DNA from: an uncultured Oscillospiraceae bacterium
Lineage (GTDB): Bacteria > Bacillota > Clostridia > Oscillospirales > Oscillospiraceae
Direction of reading: 5' to 3'
DNA length: 37,182 nucleotides
NCBI GenBank assembly: GCA_934572335.1
Contig: CAKTKU010000020.1
Span: forward strand, 1-37,182
The notes beneath the pieces are model-generated. The model had not been told where the DNA came from and did not search any database. It saw only the letters and a program-made list of their open reading frames with translations. The translations under genes and the position numbers were made by a program. Positions 31,571 to 37,182 of the stretch are shown in pieces; position 1 is the stretch's first letter, and each line of letters begins with the position of its first letter.

Positions 31571-32950
31571 ATGAACGCAGCAATAATGTTTGGCCTTATA
31601 GTTATAATATGTCTTATAGGCATATTCGCTGGCAGAAGCGTAAGCAGCGCCTCTCAATGGGCAAACGGCGGCAAGAATCTCACGTGGACAACTGTCGGTC
31701 TGCTTCTCGTTACATTCCAGATTGGCGGTACCTCCACCATCGGTGCCGCTCAGTACGGTTATACACTCGGTATAGGCGGCGCATGGTACGGTATCACCGG
31801 CACTGTCGCAATGCTTCTGTCAATATTCTTCATTTCCAGTCTGCGCAAATACATCACCGAGGATACGGTTGCAAACTTCATGGCTAACCGCTACTCTCCA
31901 AAGGTCAGCAAGCTTTATTCCTACGCTTACCTGCTGATGGGCTTTGTGTATATCCCGGTTCAGCTTTTCACTGTCACCACCATCTTCCGCACCATTATTC
32001 CCGGTCTTTCTCTGACATGGGCGTGCATCATAGGTCTTATACTCTCCATCTCCTACACCGTTATTTCTGGTGTGAGCGGCGCTAACTACGTCAGCAAGAT
32101 CAGCTGCTTCCTCATGTACCTTTCCATGGCGATCGGTCTCATCTTTGTAATAAAGAGCATCGGCGGTTTCTCCACGCTGAATGAGAATCTTGATTCCAGC
32201 TACTTCACGCTCTTCTCCATGCCGACCAAAACTTGGGTGAGTTGGTTCCTGACCTGTTTTGTTGCATTTTTGACCATGCAGGCGGCAATTCAGCCCTCAC
32301 TTATCGCAAAGGATGACGCGAACGCAAAGAAGGGCATTGCATTCGGTGCTATTCTCAATCTGCCCTGCGGCTTTATCTGCGCACTCATAGGCATGGCTTG
32401 TGTTGCAATGAACCTCATCAGTGACGGCAACAGCTCCGCAGCCTTTGCGACCGCAATAAACGCATACTGCCCGTCTTGGCTCATGACGCTCATCTTCGCC
32501 TCTATCGCGCTCATTGTTATCTGCACGCTGGCAGGACAGCTCCTTGCTATCGGAACTATCTTCCGTGAGCTGTTGAACCCCGTGTATGACAAGCAGAACT
32601 TCACCGAGGAAAAGAAGCTCACCCTTACACGCCTTATCGCTTTTGCATACGGCTTCCTCACCATCATTCCTACCTTTGCCATCCAGCAGTCCATGCTCAC
32701 CCAGCTCGTCACCATACTTGTGGCATGCGTCACTGCTCCCATGTTCTTTGCGCTTGTGGCAGGTATGTTCTGGAAGAATATGAACACCAAAGCTGCTATG
32801 TGGAGCATCATCTCCGGTCTGGCTATCGGTCTCATCTGGGTCATCTCCGGTATGAGCAAAGCATGGCATCCCGTGTACGTCATTCTGCCTGTCTCCTCTC
32901 TTGTCGGCTTTATAGTCTGCAAGACTACAAGCGGCAAGGAGCTCGCCTGA
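31571..32950 (+). CDS. Sodium:solute symporter (SSS family)
   Basis: The 459-residue protein has about 13 hydrophobic segments and the SSS-family region QIGGTSTIGAAQYGYTLGIG (about 50-69) followed by GGAWYGITG. It should import an organic solute with Na+. AGGAGG lies five bases before the ATG. It is 103 bases after the CoA-transferase gene and co-oriented; the interval has no clear promoter or terminator. It is the likely uptake system for the AtuA-pathway substrate. Confidence 0.93.
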   Translation: MNAAIMFGLIVIICLIGIFAGRSVSSASQWANGGKNLTWTTVGLLLVTFQIGGTSTIGAAQYGYTLGIGGAWYGITGTVAMLLSIFFISSLRKYITEDTVANFMANRYSPKVSKLYSYAYLLMGFVYIPVQLFTVTTIFRTIIPGLSLTWACIIGLILSISYTVISGVSGANYVSKISCFLMYLSMAIGLIFVIKSIGGFSTLNENLDSSYFTLFSMPTKTWVSWFLTCFVAFLTMQAAIQPSLIAKDDANAKKGIAFGAILNLPCGFICALIGMACVAMNLISDGNSSAAFATAINAYCPSWLMTLIFASIALIVICTLAGQLLAIGTIFRELLNPVYDKQNFTEEKKLTLTRLIAFAYGFLTIIPTFAIQQSMLTQLVTILVACVTAPMFFALVAGMFWKNMNTKAAMWSIISGLAIGLIWVISGMSKAWHPVYVILPVSSLVGFIVCKTTSGKELA

Positions 32951-32952
32951 AA

Positions 32953-33008
32953 GCTGTCTGAGACAGCCTGAAAAGCGGCTGTAGCGAAACCAAAAAATCG
33001 CTACAGCC
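32953..33008. other. Two hairpins between symporter and peptidase genes
   Basis: GCTGTC-TGA-GACAGC (32953-32967) is followed by an 11-bp stem GGCTGTAGCGA/TCGCTACAGCC (32977-33008). There is no T run, so this is probably an mRNA-stability or processing element rather than a terminator. Confidence 0.5.
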
Positions 33009-33028
33009 TCAACGAAAGGAGATATATC

Positions 33029-34468
33029 ATGAAATACATACTTGACCATACCAACAAGCCCTATGCCAAGCTTTTTGAAGACATCTCCGCCATTCCGCGC
33101 GGAAGCTTCAAGGAAGAGAAGATTGCCGATTTCGTGTGCGATTTTGCAAAGAATCTTGGCTTGGACTACACCCGCGACGAGGTAAACAACGTTGTTGTGC
33201 GTAAGAGCGCGACCCCCGGCTACGAAGATCACGAGACCGTAATGCTCCAAGGGCACATGGACATGATATGGAACAAGCGCCCCGGAAGCACCTTTGACTT
33301 TGAGCATGAGGGCATCAAGCTGAAAATCGAGGACGGCTACCTCATGGCGGAGGAGACGACCTGCGGTTCTGACGACGGCGTTGCAGTGGCATACATGCTG
33401 GCGGTGCTTCAGGACAACACGCTCAAGCACCCGGCACTGGAATGTGTGTTCACGACGGCGGAAGAGCCGGGGCTGTACGGTGTGCAGCACTTCGACTGCA
33501 CCCAGCTCAAGGCACGCAAGTACATCAACATGGACGGCAACCTTGAGGGCACGAGCCTCCTCGTCGCAACTGGCGCGGCAAACGCGAACATCAGCCGCAC
33601 ATTCGCGCGTGTCCCCTCTGACGGTCTCGCGGAACTGACCATCGACGTGCACGGGCTGACCGGCGCACACATTCAGTTCATGGAACGTCAGCTCGCAAAC
33701 GCGATAAAGATCATCGGGCGCGTGCTGTACTACATCGCAAGAGAGGTCGAATGCCGTGTTGTCAGCATTGATGGCGGCAGTGTGACCACTATCCCCGTGC
33801 AGTGCACCGCGAAGCTCGCACTGCGCAGTGAGGACATCGACCGCGCAAAGGAGATTGCCGAGCGCGTCGTGTCCGAGGTAAAGCATGAGCACAAGGAAAG
33901 CGACCCGGGCATCACGCTCGTTCTCTCCAATGAGGACAAAGCCGCCCCGTCCATCCCCGCCGACATTTCCAACAGCATCATAAAGCTGCTGCATATGCTG
34001 CCGAGCGGGCTTGTGGACACGAGCCTTGTCTTCCCGGGACTTCCCATCTCCTCGTACTCGCTGGAGACCATCGCCACCACCGCGGACAAGCTCAACATCT
34101 TCTACCGTCCGCAGAGCGCTCTGACAACAAAGCTGTTCGATATGGTGGAGCAGACGAAGGAACTCGTGGCGCTGTACGGTGCGGACTACGCCGAGGACAA
34201 CAAGTTCTTCGGACACTGCGTTGACGCGCACACCCCGCTCTACGATGTGTATGACGAGGTCTGGTTTGAGCAGAACGGCGAGCATATTCGCCCCATAGGC
34301 GCGCACTACGGCAACGAAATCGGCTTCTTCATGAGTAATATGCCGTGGCTTGACATGATACTGCTCGTTGCGACGCACTACGCCGCGCACACGCCTGACG
34401 AAAAGCTCGATCTCGCCTCGTTTGACCGCTGCTACAAGGCGCTTGTCGAGATACTCGCAAGACTGTAA
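33029..34468 (+). CDS. pepD: PepD-type aminoacyl-histidine dipeptidase (M20)
   Basis: The 479-residue metallopeptidase family member has MLQGHMDMI with His76 and Asp78, GSDDG with Asp115 (the usual form is GADNG), TTAEEPGLYG with Glu145/Glu146, NMDG with Asp169, and IGAHYGNEIGFF near the C terminus with the last His. The di-zinc site is therefore complete. Known members hydrolyse dipeptides such as carnosine or other Xaa-His. AAAGGAG is seven bases before the ATG. In this cluster it could release the substrate acid from an amino-acid conjugate, but it may be unrelated. Confidence 0.9.
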   Translation: MKYILDHTNKPYAKLFEDISAIPRGSFKEEKIADFVCDFAKNLGLDYTRDEVNNVVVRKSATPGYEDHETVMLQGHMDMIWNKRPGSTFDFEHEGIKLKIEDGYLMAEETTCGSDDGVAVAYMLAVLQDNTLKHPALECVFTTAEEPGLYGVQHFDCTQLKARKYINMDGNLEGTSLLVATGAANANISRTFARVPSDGLAELTIDVHGLTGAHIQFMERQLANAIKIIGRVLYYIAREVECRVVSIDGGSVTTIPVQCTAKLALRSEDIDRAKEIAERVVSEVKHEHKESDPGITLVLSNEDKAAPSIPADISNSIIKLLHMLPSGLVDTSLVFPGLPISSYSLETIATTADKLNIFYRPQSALTTKLFDMVEQTKELVALYGADYAEDNKFFGHCVDAHTPLYDVYDEVWFEQNGEHIRPIGAHYGNEIGFFMSNMPWLDMILLVATHYAAHTPDEKLDLASFDRCYKALVEILARL

Positions 34469-34502
34469 GCAAAAGAAACCCTATATTCACTCCTTATAAT
34501 CC

Positions 34503-34532
34503 GAGGGAGAACGGTAAAAGCCGTTCTCCCTC
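34503..34532. terminator. Hairpin between pepD and thiolase
   Basis: GAGGGAGAACGG and CCGTTCTCCCTC form a perfect 12-bp stem with a six-base loop between convergent genes. Its U-tract is poor on both strands. Confidence 0.6.
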
Positions 34533-34571
34533 ATTGCTATTCATTTACCGGTCAGCCTTTCGGCTGGCAGC

Positions 34572-35756
34572 TTAAATCTCAACCATTGCGCTCACGCCCA
34601 TACCTCCGCCGATACACAGCGTGGCGAGCCCCTTTCCGCCGCCGCGGCGGCGCAGCTCATAAAGCAGCGTCACAAGTATGCGGCAGCCGGACGCGCCGAC
34701 TGGATGCCCCAGCGCGATTGCGCCGCCGTTGACGTTCACCCTGTCCATGCAGCTGTCCCAACCGGCGATGCGGGCGCTCGCGATCGACTGCGAAGCAAAC
34801 GCCTCGTTCGCCTCAATGAGTGTCATGTCCTCCGCCGTCATGCCGAGCTTGTCCAGCAGCTTCTTTGCCGCTGCACCCGCGCCGACGCCCATGATCTCCG
34901 GCGCGACCCCGGCACAGGCCCCGGCAATATAGCGCGCCATAGGCTTTATACCAAGCTCCGCCGCCTTTTCTGCGCTGATAAGCACAACTGCCGCCGCACC
35001 GTCGTTGATGCCGCTGGCATTCGCCGCCGTGACCGTGCCTTCCGGCTTGAACGCGGGGCGCAGGGCGGATATTCCCTCAGCCGTCACGCCATTGCGCGGA
35101 CCTTCATCAGCGGTAACAGTGAAGCTCTTTTTCCCTGCCTTGACGTCGATGGGTACTATCTCCTCATCAAACGCGCCACGCTCGCGGGCGCGCTGGCACT
35201 TCTGCTGGCTTGCGGCGGCAAAAGCGTCCTGCGCGGCACGGCTTATGCCATAGCGCTCTGCCACGTTCTCCGCCGTGATGCCCATGTGGTAGTCATTGAA
35301 TGCATCCCAGAGTGCGTCATGCACCATGCTGTCAACAAGCTTTCCATCATTCATGCGGTAGCCAAAGCGCGCGTTTTCCAGCACGAACGGCGCTTTGGAC
35401 ATGCTCTCTGCGCCGCCCGCAACGACAATGTCCGCCTGTCCGGCTTCAATGAGCGCCGCGGCGAGGTTGACGCACTTGAGGCTTGAGCCGCACACCATAT
35501 TCACCGTTGTCGCCGGGACGCTCTCGGGTATGCCCGCCTTCATGCTGCACTGGCGCGCGACATTCTGCCCCAAGCCACCTTGCAGCACACAGCCCATCAG
35601 CACCTCATCCACATTCTCCGCAGCAACACCGCTGCGGCGGAGAGCCTCGCGGATGACCGCCGCGCCCAGCTCCGCCGCCGGAACGCTGCTCAGTACGCCG
35701 CCCATTTTGCCTATCGGCGTTCTCACCGCGCCCGCTATAAACACTTCCCTGCCCAT
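34572..35756 (-). CDS. Acetyl-CoA acetyltransferase / thiolase
   Basis: The 394-residue thiolase cleaves 3-ketoacyl-CoA with CoA, or runs in reverse to make acetoacetyl-CoA. Catalytic residues are intact: Cys89 (NMVCGSSLKCV), His351 (GHPVGASG) and Cys381 (CIGGGMGVS). The ATG chosen has GGAGG seven bases upstream; the longer frame runs through the promoter. Its promoter carries the same operator as the AtuA operon, so it is a member of that regulon and should perform the last step of the pathway. Confidence 0.95.
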   Translation of the reverse strand: MGREVFIAGAVRTPIGKMGGVLSSVPAAELGAAVIREALRRSGVAAENVDEVLMGCVLQGGLGQNVARQCSMKAGIPESVPATTVNMVCGSSLKCVNLAAALIEAGQADIVVAGGAESMSKAPFVLENARFGYRMNDGKLVDSMVHDALWDAFNDYHMGITAENVAERYGISRAAQDAFAAASQQKCQRARERGAFDEEIVPIDVKAGKKSFTVTADEGPRNGVTAEGISALRPAFKPEGTVTAANASGINDGAAAVVLISAEKAAELGIKPMARYIAGACAGVAPEIMGVGAGAAAKKLLDKLGMTAEDMTLIEANEAFASQSIASARIAGWDSCMDRVNVNGGAIALGHPVGASGCRILVTLLYELRRRGGGKGLATLCIGGGMGVSAMVEI

Positions 35757-35795
35757 GTTTTTACCTCCGTATGTTATTTTTCGCTTCCACACTGT

Positions 35796-35812
35796 AACGT
35801 TGTAGTACAACG
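35796..35812. promoter_or_regulatory. Thiolase operator, copy of the AtuA operator
   Basis: On the minus strand the site reads CGTTGTACTACAACGTT, identical at all 17 bases to 28492-28508, and lies just after the -10 box of the thiolase promoter. On the plus strand TGTAACGTTGTA overlaps it, a near-palindrome with a central CG. Confidence 0.8.
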
Positions 35813-35820
35813 ATATACTG

Positions 35821-35849
35821 ATAATAACATTAAAATTTCCCGCCGTCAA
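35821..35849 (-). promoter_or_regulatory. Thiolase promoter
   Basis: On the minus strand TTGACG and TATTAT are separated by 17 bases. Confidence 0.7.
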
Positions 35850-35886
35850 GCAGTATATTTGGAGATTTTCCGGCAACGCAAATTCG

Positions 35887-35915
35887 TTGACTTATTACAT
35901 TCAATACGATATAAT
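35887..35915 (+). promoter_or_regulatory. Promoter of the LacI-family gene
   Basis: TTGACT and TATAAT are separated by 17 bases, divergent from the thiolase promoter. A CCCGC/GCGGG hairpin lies in the leader at 35952-35965. Confidence 0.7.
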
Positions 35916-35988
35916 GAATTTATCAGTGACAATAATTAGATTCTTCATATACCCGCTCTTGCGGGGATAATATACTCAGGGAGCTATA

Positions 35989-36975
35989 ATGAGCACAATA
36001 AAGGAGATCGCCGAACAGACCGGCTATTCCCTCAGCACTGTATCTATCGTTCTGCGCGGGCAGGGCGACGCGCGCAGTATTTCCAAAGAAACGCAGACAA
36101 AAATAATAGACGCGGCCAAGGATATGGGCTACACGCCGAATATCTCCGCACGGCGGCTGCGCAAGAGCGACGAGAAGTACACAGTCGTGGTCTACTGGCC
36201 GACGGACTATCGCGCGGGGCTGGTATTCCGGTTTTTGCAGGGCATATACAGCTATATCGAGCGCATCAGCTCAAAGTACGAGATAATAATCTACCCCTAC
36301 GCGCCGAACGCGCTGAAAAACTCCGCCACGGCGATGAATCTCTCCTCCTATTCCGCCGCCGTTGTGTGCGCAGCGTCGAATGAGGATCTTGAATATCTGT
36401 CCAATAACCGCTTCGTCACGCCTATAGTGCTCTACAACCGGCATCTGGCGGACTATCCATGCGTGATGATGGACAGCTATGCCATGGGACAGAACGCCGC
36501 GGAGATCATGCTCGCCGCGGGGGTGGAGCGGAGCGTCGTCGTCTCGTCTGAGCAGAGCTATGTGTTCTCGCAAAAGCGTGTGGACGGCTTCACCGACGCA
36601 TACACCGCCAAGGGCGGACACTGCCGAAACATTCTGGCAAATCCGCGCGACCCGGAATCCGTCTGCACAGCCCTGCGCAGTATCGACTTCTCGCTAGCCG
36701 ACCAGATAGGTATATTCTGCACGACCGACCATCTTGTCCCCGGCGTGTACAAGTATTTTCAGGATACAAAGCACAGCATCGGGGAGCGCGTAAAGCTCGT
36801 GACCATCGGGACGCAGGACAACGAGATGTTCTCCGCACTTTTCAGCGACATTGACACCATCAACATCCCCATTGAAGAGATGGGCAGATGCTGCATTGCG
36901 CTGATAGACCGCTCCATGAACGGCGGGGACGTCGAGCCGAAGGTGTACTCCGTGAATTACCGTGCCGTAAAGTGA
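35989..36975 (+). CDS. LacI-family transcriptional regulator
   Basis: The 328-residue protein has the N-terminal LacI helix-turn-helix (STIKEIAEQTGYSLSTVSIV), the hinge (GYTPNISARRLRKSD) and a periplasmic-binding-protein-like effector domain. AGGGAG lies five bases before the ATG. Divergent from the thiolase gene, it is the best candidate for binding the operators shared by the thiolase and AtuA operons. The effector would be a pathway intermediate, not identifiable from sequence. Confidence 0.93.
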   Translation: MSTIKEIAEQTGYSLSTVSIVLRGQGDARSISKETQTKIIDAAKDMGYTPNISARRLRKSDEKYTVVVYWPTDYRAGLVFRFLQGIYSYIERISSKYEIIIYPYAPNALKNSATAMNLSSYSAAVVCAASNEDLEYLSNNRFVTPIVLYNRHLADYPCVMMDSYAMGQNAAEIMLAAGVERSVVVSSEQSYVFSQKRVDGFTDAYTAKGGHCRNILANPRDPESVCTALRSIDFSLADQIGIFCTTDHLVPGVYKYFQDTKHSIGERVKLVTIGTQDNEMFSALFSDIDTINIPIEEMGRCCIALIDRSMNGGDVEPKVYSVNYRAVK

Positions 36976-36994
36976 ATCACATAAAACATTGCAT

Positions 36995-37182
36995 ATTCAG
37001 CGCCGCGCTCAGTTGAGCGCGGCGTTCAGCTTGTCAAAAAAGTCCTTGAATGACTTTTTTGACCGCGCTTTCCGCCGAGCATTTTGAAAGCGTTCAAAAT
37101 GCTGCTACCGAAAGCCTTGATGTATCAAGGCTTTCGACGGCGGTTTATCCAATTTGAGGCGGGCCTTGCCCCCTCAAACTCC
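36995..37182. repeat. Array of five hairpins, two enclosed by an outer stem
   Basis: After the LacI stop codon, five inverted repeats follow one another: 37001-37024 (11-bp arms), 37033-37063 (12-bp arms, loop CTTGAAT), 37078-37103 (11-bp arms, loop AGCG), 37109-37136 (13-bp arms, GT centre) and 37153-37178 (11 pairs, one bulge). CCGCCG at 37072-37077 pairs with CGGCGG at 37138-37143, enclosing hairpins three and four in a three-way junction. The sequences of the hairpins differ from each other. No open reading frame is supported. The array runs to the window edge and may continue. It could be a structured RNA, a palindromic repeat family or a mobile-element end. Confidence 0.7.

Noticed and set aside
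32297..34390. 697-codon minus-strand frame opposite the symporter and PepD genes
   Set aside because: It crosses two real genes and their intergenic region, is rich in His/Arg/Asp as expected of antisense reading, and shows no family pattern.

Overview
The window looks like a chromosomal stretch of an anaerobic, fairly GC-rich member of the Clostridia, most likely Oscillospiraceae or a relative. Pointers are the FtsEX/M23 cell-wall cluster, a doubled FeoA with FeoB and the small Cys-rich FeoB-associated protein, a monomeric [FeFe] hydrogenase, a CaiB/AtuA catabolic cluster, strong Gram-positive Shine-Dalgarno sites and sigma-A promoters. The family assignment is inference. No rRNA, tRNA, CRISPR array or complete prophage was seen.

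Positions 1-1913 look accessory. They hold an IS200/IS605-type element with palindromic ends, a chimeric-looking lipoprotein gene, three tandem terminators and a cluster of short direct repeats next to the 3' end of lysS. Positions 1914-12199 are core genes on the minus strand: lysS (with an added tRNA-binding domain), greA, an S41 protease-like protein, two tandem M23 peptidoglycan hydrolases, ftsX, ftsE, a CdaR/PucR-type regulator and an RsuA-type pseudouridine synthase. FtsEX normally controls a coiled-coil M23 or NlpC hydrolase across the membrane, so ftsE-ftsX-M23-M23-S41 is probably one cell-wall remodelling operon. greA-lysS have their own consensus promoter.

Positions 12200-19783 are a mixture: a DUF4830 membrane protein, an NhaC-type antiporter, a decayed MATE transporter, a lipoprotein, a trigger-factor-like protein without PPIase domain, a DUF1015 protein, prmA and a small zinc-ribbon protein. 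Positions 19784-25250 are a metal region: a DtxR-family regulator divergent from feoA-feoA-feoB and the Cys-rich membrane protein, then an HMA metal-binding protein, a CsoR-type copper sensor, and a 5'-truncated P-type ATPase behind two CsoR-like operators. Positions 25259-28282 hold a group B-like [FeFe] hydrogenase translationally coupled to an ECF-type S component, with a LysR regulator upstream.

Positions 28461-36975 form a probable catabolic locus: AtuA split into two genes, a class III CoA-transferase, a sodium:solute symporter, a PepD-type M20 peptidase, a thiolase and a LacI-family regulator. The AtuA operon and the thiolase gene, 6 kb apart and on opposite strands, share an identical 17-base palindromic operator just downstream of their -10 boxes, so they are probably one regulon acting on an unidentified acid that is imported, activated to a CoA ester and cleaved by thiolysis. 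The window ends in about 180 bases of consecutive hairpins, with an outer stem enclosing two of them. This is the least explained structure here.
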